17,833 bases of DNA from contig CAZNYC010000088.1 in assembly GCA_964577175.1 (NCBI GenBank), forward strand, positions 1 to 17,833, in the 5' to 3' direction. The first letter of the stretch is position 1; the number at the start of each line of letters is the position of its first letter. Shown in pieces: positions 8,720 through 16,245 of this stretch. The notes beneath the pieces are model-generated. The model had not been told where the DNA came from. It saw only the letters and a list, made by a program, of their open reading frames with translations, and did not search any database. This stretch comes from BS750m-G62 sp964577175 (GTDB lineage: Bacteria; Planctomycetota; Phycisphaerae; FEN-1346). The position numbers and the translations under genes were made by a program.

Positions 8720-9775
8720 CTATGCGCCTCCTTCCGACCCTTCCAGATCGGGGTAATACCGCTGTTCCAGAAGCGGGATGAGGGTTTCCATGAACTGGCG
8801 GCCCAGGCGGTACGGCTCGCTGGTGCGTTCCATGGCGCCTTCCGCCTCGCTCATCGGGACGAAGACCGACACCTGGGTCTGCGAGAGGTAACTGCCCTCC
8901 CGTCCGATGGCCCCGGTCGTGGCCCGGATGCGCGCCATGGACCGGTTCACCTCGTACGTGCCGCCCACGTTGAAGTACTGAAACATGAGCGCGCCCGTCG
9001 GAGACATCCCCTGCCCCGGATGGAACAGAATCACGTTTGCCTTGAGTTCTCGTCCATGTTTGGCGGGGTGCGGCACGTCGTCCTCGCGCAACGCCACCAG
9101 TTCGTAGCCGCTCTGCGTCATGCACACCCACGGTACATGAGGAATATTCGTCATCGCGTTGGCGTTATACGCAATAAAAACCCCGACCCGGTAGGGGGAC
9201 TCCCCCGACCGCAGGATCAGGTTCAGGTACGTATCGGCCCCGAGGATGTCCTCGATTGCCGGCGCCAGTTCCTGATGCTCGCCGTGCCAGTTCGGCACCT
9301 TGGCGAACAGATCGTCCCGCAGTTCGGTCAGCGGGCGGGCGATGGGCGCCGGTTTCGGCGGAGGCGGTTCCCACGCCAGGAAGAACGCCGCCGACACCCC
9401 CAGCGCCGCCACGCACAAACCGTATTGCGGCAGGAGACCCAGCGACCGCGACGCCACCAGGTACCCCAACAGCGCCGCCGCCGACACGAGCATCCGCGCC
9501 ACCGGCATGACGTCCCCGCTCACCGCCCTCGGCGCCGCGCTCAGCATCAGGTACGCCACGGCTGCGCCGCCCGCCACCAAGGCCCAAGGCGACCGGACCG
9601 CCCCCATTCCCGCCGCCGCCAGCACCGCGGCGCCGGCCAGGGCGACGCCCATGTCCAGCCACGGCCGGCCCCCGTCGGCCAGCGCATCGGCCAGCGCCAG
9701 GCCCGCCGCGACGACCAGGACGGCGGCGGTCGCCAACCTCCATGGGGCTTGCGGGTTGTCCGTTGCACGGGTCAT
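8720..9775 (-). CDS. EpsI-family exosortase-associated protein with polytopic N-terminus
   Basis: About 351 residues from the ATG at 9775. The N-terminal half has about five hydrophobic segments (roughly 15-35, 41-60, 65-80, 90-108, 115-135). A Pro-rich linker (WEPPPPKP, ~135) leads to an EpsI domain marked by PNWHGEH (~161-167) and IPHVPWVCMTQSGYE (~211-225), the HxPxxC signature with His213 and Cys218. EpsI proteins accompany exosortases and are usually about 200 residues with a single N-terminal span; their exact function is unknown. The frame also allows a GTG start at 9823 (367 residues), overlapping the exosortase end by 17 bases. I prefer the ATG because GGGA lies seven bases upstream and the GTG has no visible binding site. 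Position between exosortase and TPR genes supports the call. Start choice is the main uncertainty. Confidence 0.82.
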   Translation of the reverse strand: MTRATDNPQAPWRLATAAVLVVAAGLALADALADGGRPWLDMGVALAGAAVLAAAGMGAVRSPWALVAGGAAVAYLMLSAAPRAVSGDVMPVARMLVSAAALLGYLVASRSLGLLPQYGLCVAALGVSAAFFLAWEPPPPKPAPIARPLTELRDDLFAKVPNWHGEHQELAPAIEDILGADTYLNLILRSGESPYRVGVFIAYNANAMTNIPHVPWVCMTQSGYELVALREDDVPHPAKHGRELKANVILFHPGQGMSPTGALMFQYFNVGGTYEVNRSMARIRATTGAIGREGSYLSQTQVSVFVPMSEAEGAMERTSEPYRLGRQFMETLIPLLEQRYYPDLEGSEGGA

Positions 9776-9806
9776 CCGTCTGTCCCATCGGTCAGGCACG
9801 TTTCCG

Positions 9807-10976
9807 TCAGGACGAGGCTTCACCGGCGGCGGGGGAACCGGACGGCTCGGCGCCGACGGCCTGACCGCCTTCCTCGTCGGCTGGCCCCTCGTCCTCGACG
9901 AAGAACAGGTCGATGAATCGCAATTCCAGCCACATGAGCCCGAACGCCAGGGCCAGCATCGCGAACCCGAAACTCTGGTGCAGCCAACTCTCCGGGTTGA
10001 GCACGGCCTGGCGGAGCGATTCCACCTGGGCCGCCACCGTCGCCCCGTCGAACATGCTGAGAACGAACGCCGGCAGCCACGTCGAGCCCCCCGTCTCCAC
10101 CGCCAACCGCTCGAAGTGGAGATGGTCGCTCGCCAGGGCCATCAGCGTCACCCGCACCACGTTGCAGAAGACGGCGATCGGGACGCTCGAGATCATGATC
10201 AGCGCCCGCTCCCACCATGCCCGACGATACATGAACGCCATCAGCACGCCGAGCGCCACGAAGGCAAAGAGCAGGTGGAGGCCGGAACACGCCTCGGCGA
10301 CCGTCAGGGGCCCGCTCGCAAGATTCAAAACGTTGACCTCGCGGCTGACCCACCGGGCCCCCTCGTCGGCGTGCATCTGGAGCCACTGGCGGAGCACGTC
10401 CGGCGACACGCGTTCGTAACCGAACAGCCAGAGGGCCTGCTCGGTCACCCCCGCCGCAAACCGCTGGAGCGGCAGCGCAACCCCCTCGTAGTACTTCACG
10501 TTCCACGGGATCATCAGGCCCAGGTACACGACCGCCACCCAGACGGCCTTGAAGACCTCCCACCCGAGAACCAGCAGGACGGTGCCCGCCGCCACCAGCA
10601 GGAACGTCACCTGGCCGGGGTACCCGAACATCATCGTCCGGGCCCAGATGCGGAAGACGCAGCCCGCCATGATGAGCCCGAGGCCCCAGATACACGGCTC
10701 GAGGCGCCGCGGCGGCCGTTCCTTCAGCCGAAAGTGCGCCACGACCACGGCCAGGAGCGGCACGAGGTACCCGTGGCTCCAGGCGGCGTTATGGCGCCAG
10801 GTCAGTTCCCACTGTTTCAGGGGATAGGCGTAGACCGTCACCAGCAGGCCCACGAGGGGGAGCATCATGAAGACGATACGGGGCGTCAACAGCCGATTCC
10901 AGTCCCACTCCCGCACCGCGTCTCCCGTATCGGACCGTTGGGACAAGTTGCGCGTCACCGTGCGACCATCACCCAC
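9807..10976 (-). CDS. Exosortase (EpsH/Xrt family membrane transpeptidase)
   Basis: 389-residue polytopic inner-membrane protein of the exosortase/archaeosortase family, which cleaves C-terminally tagged (PEP-CTERM-like) proteins and passes them to a surface anchor. Visible family features are WSHGYLVP (66-73), the catalytic-cysteine motif AEACSGLH (227-234, Cys230), NVVR with the conserved arginine (Arg275) after VPIAVF, and a late His in HQSFGF (His333) matching the third conserved position. The usual motif is AEACSGLR; here the last residue is His. The C-terminus is an acidic, disordered-looking tail (~360-389). The start is a GTG with GGGGAG six bases upstream. A 71-bp gap separates it from the export lipoprotein gene and holds a 6-bp inverted repeat (10990-10995 with 11008-11013) just upstream of the binding site. 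I cannot assign the Xrt subtype by eye. Confidence 0.92.
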   Translation of the reverse strand: MGDGRTVTRNLSQRSDTGDAVREWDWNRLLTPRIVFMMLPLVGLLVTVYAYPLKQWELTWRHNAAWSHGYLVPLLAVVVAHFRLKERPPRRLEPCIWGLGLIMAGCVFRIWARTMMFGYPGQVTFLLVAAGTVLLVLGWEVFKAVWVAVVYLGLMIPWNVKYYEGVALPLQRFAAGVTEQALWLFGYERVSPDVLRQWLQMHADEGARWVSREVNVLNLASGPLTVAEACSGLHLLFAFVALGVLMAFMYRRAWWERALIMISSVPIAVFCNVVRVTLMALASDHLHFERLAVETGGSTWLPAFVLSMFDGATVAAQVESLRQAVLNPESWLHQSFGFAMLALAFGLMWLELRFIDLFFVEDEGPADEEGGQAVGAEPSGSPAAGEASS

Positions 10977-11047
10977 GAGGGTTCTCCCCGAGGCGGTCCC
11001 GGGCCGACGCCTCCCGGCCGCGACGGATCAGCCGCACGCCGCGTCGC

Positions 11048-12901
11048 CTAGAACGGCGTATCGAAGATGGGGCTGATATCGTCCGTCCACGGGTAGAAGT
11101 CCGCGTAATTCATGTCGTACACGAACCCGAGACCGTAGGTGGCCCGAAACGCATTTCTGAGCACCGCATTGTATACCGCGCCCTGGTCCGTGCCAACCCG
11201 GATCTGGTCTTCCGGCTGAATGTAGAAGTCCGGCGACTCGCCGCGCGACACCTTTCCGAGGTCGACGTAGATGATCTCCTCCTCGGTCTCGGAGATGCGG
11301 CGGACGAGTTCGGTCCGCCACGGGACGGCGACGGCCGTCAGCCCCCCCCCCGCCGCCACCGCCTGGAGGAGGGTGATTTTGCGGCCGGTGAGGCTGTAAA
11401 CGCCCGGCCGGGCCACCTCGCCGGCCATGTAGAAGTCGCCCACCGGCGGGGACGGGATCGTCACGATGTCGCCGTCGCGAAGGACGACGTTCTGCGTCGG
11501 ATCGCCGGCCTGGAGGGCCTCGACGTCGAACCGGACGATCCGCCGCAACTGGCCGCTGCCCTGGACCACGCCCAGGCGGCGGAGTTTCTGTTCCAGGTCC
11601 AGGCGGACCTGGTCCGTCGCCCCGGCCTCACGCGTGTCGGCCAGGCGGACCGGTTCGGCCTCCGGCTTTTCGGCGGGGGCGGGTTCTTCGGCGGGCGGCT
11701 CGGCCGGCGGCTCGGCGGGCGGCTCGGCGGGCGGCTCGGCGGGTTTCTCGACGGGGGGCTCGGCCGGCGGTTCGGCGGGGGGTTCGGCCTCGGCGCCTTC
11801 GGCTTCCCCTTGCTTCGGCTTGACTTCGATCCATTTGCCGTCGGACCAGATCCAGCGACTCAGGTCCTCGTCGTCGCCGGGGGGAGCGGCCCGTTCGGGG
11901 GCCCCCGCGGGGGCCGGCGCCGCCGCCAGGGTGCCGGCGTCCGGGCCGGGCAGATGGTTGGCCTCGGCCGCCTCGAGCCGCCGGACCTCGGGCATCTGCC
12001 CTTCGGCCATCCGCTGGAGAAGCATGCGGACCTCGGCCGGGTCCGTGCCCGCGAGGTCGCCCGTGGCCGACGGGTTGCTTTCGGCGGGCGCCGGGGCGAC
12101 CGACGCGGGCTCGGCCACCGCCTCGGGCGCGGCGTCGGTTGCGGCGGGGGGGTCGGCCGGCGCCTCGGCGCCCTGCCCTTCGGCCGCGGGGGCTTCGCCT
12201 TCGACGGCCTCGCCCTCGGGCGGCGGCGTCCCGGCATCGAGCATCAGCAGGTCGGCCTCATCCGGCGAGTACTCGCGGATGACGTACCCGTAATCTTCCG
12301 TCAACTGGAGGATGCCCCCCGCCATCGCCACCAGTTCCAGCAGCGTCATGTCCTGCTTGCTCATCGGGTAGACGCCCGGCCGGGCCACGCCGTTGAGCAT
12401 CGACACGCTCAGGTTCCGGTACTCGGTCACGAAGACGGTGACCTGGGGATCGACGAGGTACTCCGGTTCGAGCAGGTCGCCGAGTTTCTCCTCCAGGCCG
12501 TGGGTCGTCAGCCCGGCACACTTAATGGTACCAAGAAACGGAAACGTGACGCGTCCGCTCTGGCTGACGCGCTGGCGTGTGACGTACGGCTGCCCCGGCT
12601 GCATGAGTTCAAAGACGGTGATGTCGATCAGGTCGCCGGGGCCGAGGATGTAATCCTCCTCGGGCGCATCGAGGTCGTCGGGGGTGGGGCCGGGGAACTG
12701 TTCCTCGGGTTCGACTTCCCGCTGGATCCAGTAGTTCTCGGACTTGACGATCTTGTTTCGGATCCGTTTCGGATCGTTGACCACCCACATGTTGGGCTGA
12801 TAGCCGGTGTAACGGCCGAGTTCGTTCTGCCCGCACCCGGACAGCATCAGGCCGACGACGGCGGCGGCGATCACAACCTGAACGCATCTGCGATGGCCCA
12901 T
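11048..12901 (-). CDS. Wza-type polysaccharide export lipoprotein with split SLBB domain
   Basis: 617 residues. The N-terminus is a lipoprotein signal ending in the lipobox LSGC (Cys23), so the mature protein is probably outer-membrane anchored. A Poly_export domain starts near YILGPGDLIDITV (84-96) and runs to ~165. A first SLBB domain begins at GVARPGVYPM (171-180) but is interrupted at ~223 by an Ala/Glu/Pro-rich stretch to ~425, then appears to resume at ~430-483 (ending VVLRDGDIVTIPS). A second SLBB domain begins GEVARPGVYSL (494-504) and ends ~570. A C-terminal aromatic tail follows (YGLGFVYDMNYADFYPW, 589-605). The insertion holds an ordered-looking island WIWSDGKWIEV (350-360) and tandem PPAE units. 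It would form the outer-membrane export channel for the polysaccharide, working with the Wzz/BY-kinase. GAGGG lies seven bases before the ATG. This is the first gene of the exosortase operon, behind a strong promoter. A 10-G run lies in the coding strand at 11342-11351. Confidence 0.93.
   Translation of the reverse strand: MGHRRCVQVVIAAAVVGLMLSGCGQNELGRYTGYQPNMWVVNDPKRIRNKIVKSENYWIQREVEPEEQFPGPTPDDLDAPEEDYILGPGDLIDITVFELMQPGQPYVTRQRVSQSGRVTFPFLGTIKCAGLTTHGLEEKLGDLLEPEYLVDPQVTVFVTEYRNLSVSMLNGVARPGVYPMSKQDMTLLELVAMAGGILQLTEDYGYVIREYSPDEADLLMLDAGTPPPEGEAVEGEAPAAEGQGAEAPADPPAATDAAPEAVAEPASVAPAPAESNPSATGDLAGTDPAEVRMLLQRMAEGQMPEVRRLEAAEANHLPGPDAGTLAAAPAPAGAPERAAPPGDDEDLSRWIWSDGKWIEVKPKQGEAEGAEAEPPAEPPAEPPVEKPAEPPAEPPAEPPAEPPAEEPAPAEKPEAEPVRLADTREAGATDQVRLDLEQKLRRLGVVQGSGQLRRIVRFDVEALQAGDPTQNVVLRDGDIVTIPSPPVGDFYMAGEVARPGVYSLTGRKITLLQAVAAGGGLTAVAVPWRTELVRRISETEEEIIYVDLGKVSRGESPDFYIQPEDQIRVGTDQGAVYNAVLRNAFRATYGLGFVYDMNYADFYPWTDDISPIFDTPF
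11342..11351 (-). repeat. Ten-base homopolymer (G10 in coding strand)
   Basis: An uninterrupted run of ten G on the coding strand of the export lipoprotein gene, encoding the AGGG of the second SLBB domain (~516-519). Runs of this length are prone to slippage in replication and to sequencing error. One base gained or lost would frameshift the last ~100 codons. Confidence 0.85.
11688..11790 (-). repeat. Degenerate 12-bp tandem repeat encoding PPAE units
   Basis: About eight imperfect 12-bp units (core ggctcggcgggc on the plus strand) encode PPAE/PPVE units at residues ~373-406 of the export lipoprotein. The repeat stays in frame, so copy number changes would alter only the length of a flexible Pro-rich segment. 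Several units are identical at DNA level, which suggests recent expansion. Confidence 0.8.
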
Positions 12902-13040
12902 GCTTCGTCCCTCGCTCCCTTGGCCTGCTGGTTCCTGGTGAGACCGCGGGGGCCGGTTGGTGCCTTGGCACGTCGCTGAACGTGTGCACCCCCCCGGTCA
13001 CGGCCCGGCCCGCGTCGTCCCCTCGGGGGCCCGACGGGGC
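12902..13040 (-). promoter_or_regulatory. Leader region (~140 nt) of the exosortase operon
   Basis: The stretch between the predicted transcription start and the export-gene ATG has no credible coding frame. It contains a 7-G run on the transcribed strand (12989-12995) and a small inverted repeat CACGT/ACGTG with a 6-nt loop (12969-12973, 12980-12984). I recognise no known riboswitch. The leader is unusually long for this window, which leaves room for post-transcriptional control; that is inference. Confidence 0.35.
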
Positions 13041-13047
13041 GGACGCC

Positions 13048-13075
13048 ATTGTACAGGTCGGTCCCCGGGTGTCAA
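13048..13075 (-). promoter_or_regulatory. Strong sigma70-type promoter for the exosortase operon
   Basis: On the minus strand a consensus TTGACA (13070-13075) is followed by a 16-bp spacer and TACAAT (13048-13053), five of six matches to consensus. The predicted start is near 13041. It lies in the 272-bp gap between the glycoside hydrolase and the export lipoprotein and points at the latter. No sigma54 (-24/-12) element was seen on this strand, although PEP-CTERM loci in some proteobacteria are sigma54-controlled. Confidence 0.75.
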
Positions 13076-13173
13076 GGAAACCAGCGCCTCGCTTCTCGCC
13101 GTTCGTCCGGACGGGAGTATGGTATCCATCGACCGTCCGAGGGCCGGCGCTTGACCCCATTCGCCCGGCGGCA

Positions 13174-16100
13174 TTAGTACCGCAGGACGGGTTCGGCGTC
13201 CAGACCGAAATTGACGACGTTGTACGCCTCCGGTTCGCAGTCGTGGCCGGGGGTCCGGCCCAGCCAGCCGTGCCGGCAGGCGTACGCCTGGGGCGTCACC
13301 CAATCGAGTTCGCCGGCGGCGTGATGGTGCGGTCCCAGGAGGTTCCTCAGGCCGGTGGTCAGGATGACCGCGACGTGGTTCCGGCCCTTCTCCAGGAGGC
13401 CGTCGACGCAGACCTCGCCCGGGGCCTGCCACACCGTGCCGGCCTCGTGCCCGTTGACGACGACCGTGGCGGTGACGGCCTTGAAGGAGGGGAGTTCGAG
13501 AACGGCCCCCTCGCGGGGCGCGTGCGGGAGGGTGACCTCGCGTTCCAGGACGAGGCGACCGGTGAAGAACGGGTACCCCGCCCGCACGAGGTCCGTGCCG
13601 GTCAGGCGGTCGGGCTCGTCGACGAGCGTGGGCCGGCCGAGCATCCATCGGCTGCCGCCGGCGCCCTGGCGGGTACCGTCCGGGAAATCCACCGCGAAAT
13701 CGCCGACGAGGTAGACGGCCTCGAGTTCGGTGTCGGGTGCGGCGGTGCGGACGGCCCAGCCGCCCGCCCGGCCCGTCAGCAGCGCCCGGTGCCGCGGGTC
13801 CATCTGCCACGGCCGGCGCAACTCGATGACGTTCGTCCCCTCGCGGACGTAGCGGGTGACGTCGGTCCGGCGGAAGGCGGCGTCCCAGTACGGGCCGGAA
13901 TCGTTCAAGGGGGTCCGCATCTCGTTGTACCACAACTCGTGCGAGGACGCGTCCTCCACGACGAGGTGGAACCGCCGGCCCGCCAGGTCCGACACGCCGC
14001 ACGCGAACTCGAACTTCAGGGTCACCGGCTGCTGCCGGTCGCGGCGCATCAGTTCCTGCTGAATGTCGACGACGGGCATGGGGTCGGAGTACGGCTCGTC
14101 GTCGGTCCGCCAGCGGGCGGTGTCGAGGACGAGGACGTTCGGGTCGAGCCGGCGGATGCGCCACCGGCCCTTGAAGACGTGCTTGCGGCCGGGCGGCTTG
14201 GGCGGCCCGGCGACGAGGCCCTCCGGCGCTTCCGGCGGCCGGACCACCAGCAGCAGGCTGCCCCGCGGCGGGAAGGTGTACGACAGGGTCATCCCCTGCT
14301 TCCGGGCCCGCGCCGTCACGGGCAGGTACTCGCCCGAGCCGGGGTCCAGGACGAGCGGCACGCCGGAGACGGGAATCCGCAGGCGCGCACGGACCTGCTT
14401 CTCGCGGTCGGTGTTGACGAAGAAGAAGACGTGGTCCTGGTCCACCGTCCGCCACTGGGCCACGACGGACGTGGCGTCCGCGCTCTTGCCGCGGAGGACC
14501 TCCAGGTCAGGTTTCAGGGCCCGGCGGAGGGCCGTCCGGCCGCGTTTCGTGCCGGCGTCGGTCCGCTTGCAGCGTTTGGCGAGGGTGGCCGGGGCGTCGG
14601 ACGGTTCGCCGTCCACGCAGGCGGGCACGCGGCCGGCAAAAAGAACCGTGCCGCCCGACGTCTTCAGCCGCTTCAGCATCGCCAGCGTACTCCGGCGGAG
14701 GGTGGTGGCGTCCGGGACGATGACCGTGTGGTACCGTTGGCTTCCCACGACGAGTTCGCCCTTTTTGAGGGAGGCCTGGCGTTCCAGGACGAGTTCGTCG
14801 CCGAAGTGGAAGTCCACGTGGATGCCCAGAAGAAACTCGACCAGGCGCGCCAGGGCGCCGTCGAGGTCTTCGACGGCCTCCTCGTCGATGGGACTGTACT
14901 CGGCCCACGCGCTGGCGGCCGGATGGAGGACGAGCACGTCCACCACCGGCCGGCCCGCCGTCAGCACGGCGGCGAGGGCGGCCATGTACTCGTTCCACAG
15001 GTGATAATACGGCCACCAGGGCTGATGGTAGTGGAGGCTGGGCGGGAAGTCGCGCTTGCGCAGGCCCCGCAGCGAGAACGACGACTGGTGCGTGCACACG
15101 AGATTCACGCCGAGGGCAAACTGCCACTCCGCCAGGAACCGCATGTCGTCCAGCGTCAGCGCCCACCCCGCGCCGCGGAACGATTCGCCGAGCACCCGCT
15201 CGCGCCCCGCCTGCGCCGCCGCGCTCGCCGCCTGCTTCACCGCCACGGCGCTCGGGGCGGACCGGCCCGGAACGTCGATGCCCGGCACGTGCATGTACTC
15301 GTAGTGCGGCATGGCGGCGCCGATACACTGGACCTGGTCGAGCAGGGTCTCCTCGCCCGCCAGGTGACCGGTCAGACGGAGGCCGTGCCGGTCGCACCAC
15401 TGCGAGACCGGCATCGTCCATGCCAGCAGGAAGAGGCGGGTGACCGTCTCGTAAAAGTCGAACCGGACCTTCCGGTAGTCGCCCACCGGGTAGAACAACT
15501 CGGGCAGGTGGTCCACGAGGTCGTAGTCGCACGTCCGCTGGAAGTACCGGACGAGGTGCGGCGACCAGGGCAGCCGGTGGCCGGTGCCGGCGTACTGCGG
15601 GTCGTTGGTCAGGATGCCGGGGATGCCTCGCCCGAACTCCCCGCCCACCGTTTCCTGGTACCGTTCGTGGGTGGCCTTGAGGAACGCCTGGGTGGCCTCG
15701 CGGCTGAAGACGTCGACGTTCTCGCCCACGCGGTAGACGAAGTGCAGGAAGGCCTCGTCGCGGCCGGGGGTCCGTCCGCAGACGGCGCGGGGCTGGGGCA
15801 CACGCCGGAACGACGCGTATTCGTCCTTGCCCTTCTTTGTGCCGACGAAGACCGCGACGGTCGCCTCGGACGGTTCCCACGCCGGATTCGCGATCGGCTC
15901 GACGACCAGGTGTTTCTGTCGGAAGGCTTCGCGGCCGTTGTAGACGCGTCCGGAACACGCCCCGCTGGGGGAGGTGTCCTCGTCCTGGAGCCAGGGGGTG
16001 ACGCCGGCGTGGGGGGCCTCGTCGATGGCGTGTCGGACGGCCTCCATCCACTGGGGACCGAGATAGGTCTCGCGGAGACCGCGGGCGGCATGCATGACGT

Positions 16101-16245
16101 GGCCGCCCAGGCCACCCCGCGCCATCTCGCGGATCTGCCGACGGACCTCCTCCGGTTCCAGCCGATCGTTCCACGACCAGAAGGTGGCGGGCCGGTACTC
16201 CCGGCCGCGGTGCACCGCTTCGGCGAATCGTCGCAGCAGATCCAT
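13174..16245 (-). CDS. GH106-like glycoside hydrolase (alpha-L-rhamnosidase-related)
   Basis: 1023 residues. The N-terminus has the pattern FWSWND (22-27), EVRRQIREMARGGLGG (~33-48), then WLQDED (85-90), which is characteristic of large glycosyl hydrolases related to family GH106. Further conserved blocks are TGHLAGEE (292-299), GESFRG (353-358), THQSSFSLRG (385-394) and QPWWPYY (~408-414). The acidic residues in the second and third of these blocks are the obvious catalytic candidates, which I cannot assign firmly. The C-terminal ~400 residues look like beta-sandwich, carbohydrate-binding-type modules (e.g. GTNVIELRRPWQ). No signal peptide is visible, so it probably acts in the cytoplasm on imported sugars. 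The ATG at 16245 overlaps the murD TGA by one base (TGATG) with AAAGGG eight bases upstream, so translation is probably coupled. A longer in-frame start at 16329 would overlap murD by 85 bases and adds an Arg-rich, non-conserved stretch. Substrate is unknown; rhamnose-type linkages are a family-based guess. Confidence 0.82.
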   Translation of the reverse strand: MDLLRRFAEAVHRGREYRPATFWSWNDRLEPEEVRRQIREMARGGLGGHVMHAARGLRETYLGPQWMEAVRHAIDEAPHAGVTPWLQDEDTSPSGACSGRVYNGREAFRQKHLVVEPIANPAWEPSEATVAVFVGTKKGKDEYASFRRVPQPRAVCGRTPGRDEAFLHFVYRVGENVDVFSREATQAFLKATHERYQETVGGEFGRGIPGILTNDPQYAGTGHRLPWSPHLVRYFQRTCDYDLVDHLPELFYPVGDYRKVRFDFYETVTRLFLLAWTMPVSQWCDRHGLRLTGHLAGEETLLDQVQCIGAAMPHYEYMHVPGIDVPGRSAPSAVAVKQAASAAAQAGRERVLGESFRGAGWALTLDDMRFLAEWQFALGVNLVCTHQSSFSLRGLRKRDFPPSLHYHQPWWPYYHLWNEYMAALAAVLTAGRPVVDVLVLHPAASAWAEYSPIDEEAVEDLDGALARLVEFLLGIHVDFHFGDELVLERQASLKKGELVVGSQRYHTVIVPDATTLRRSTLAMLKRLKTSGGTVLFAGRVPACVDGEPSDAPATLAKRCKRTDAGTKRGRTALRRALKPDLEVLRGKSADATSVVAQWRTVDQDHVFFFVNTDREKQVRARLRIPVSGVPLVLDPGSGEYLPVTARARKQGMTLSYTFPPRGSLLLVVRPPEAPEGLVAGPPKPPGRKHVFKGRWRIRRLDPNVLVLDTARWRTDDEPYSDPMPVVDIQQELMRRDRQQPVTLKFEFACGVSDLAGRRFHLVVEDASSHELWYNEMRTPLNDSGPYWDAAFRRTDVTRYVREGTNVIELRRPWQMDPRHRALLTGRAGGWAVRTAAPDTELEAVYLVGDFAVDFPDGTRQGAGGSRWMLGRPTLVDEPDRLTGTDLVRAGYPFFTGRLVLEREVTLPHAPREGAVLELPSFKAVTATVVVNGHEAGTVWQAPGEVCVDGLLEKGRNHVAVILTTGLRNLLGPHHHAAGELDWVTPQAYACRHGWLGRTPGHDCEPEAYNVVNFGLDAEPVLRY

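Noticed and set aside
11810..12979. A 389-codon plus-strand frame over the export lipoprotein N-terminus and its leader.
   Set aside because: It is antisense to a lipobox, Poly_export and SLBB gene and crosses the leader; no motifs of its own.
13140..13173. Imperfect hairpin just after the glycoside hydrolase stop.
   Set aside because: The GCCGG/CCGGC stem is only five clean pairs with a large loop and no T-run, so it is too weak to call as a terminator.
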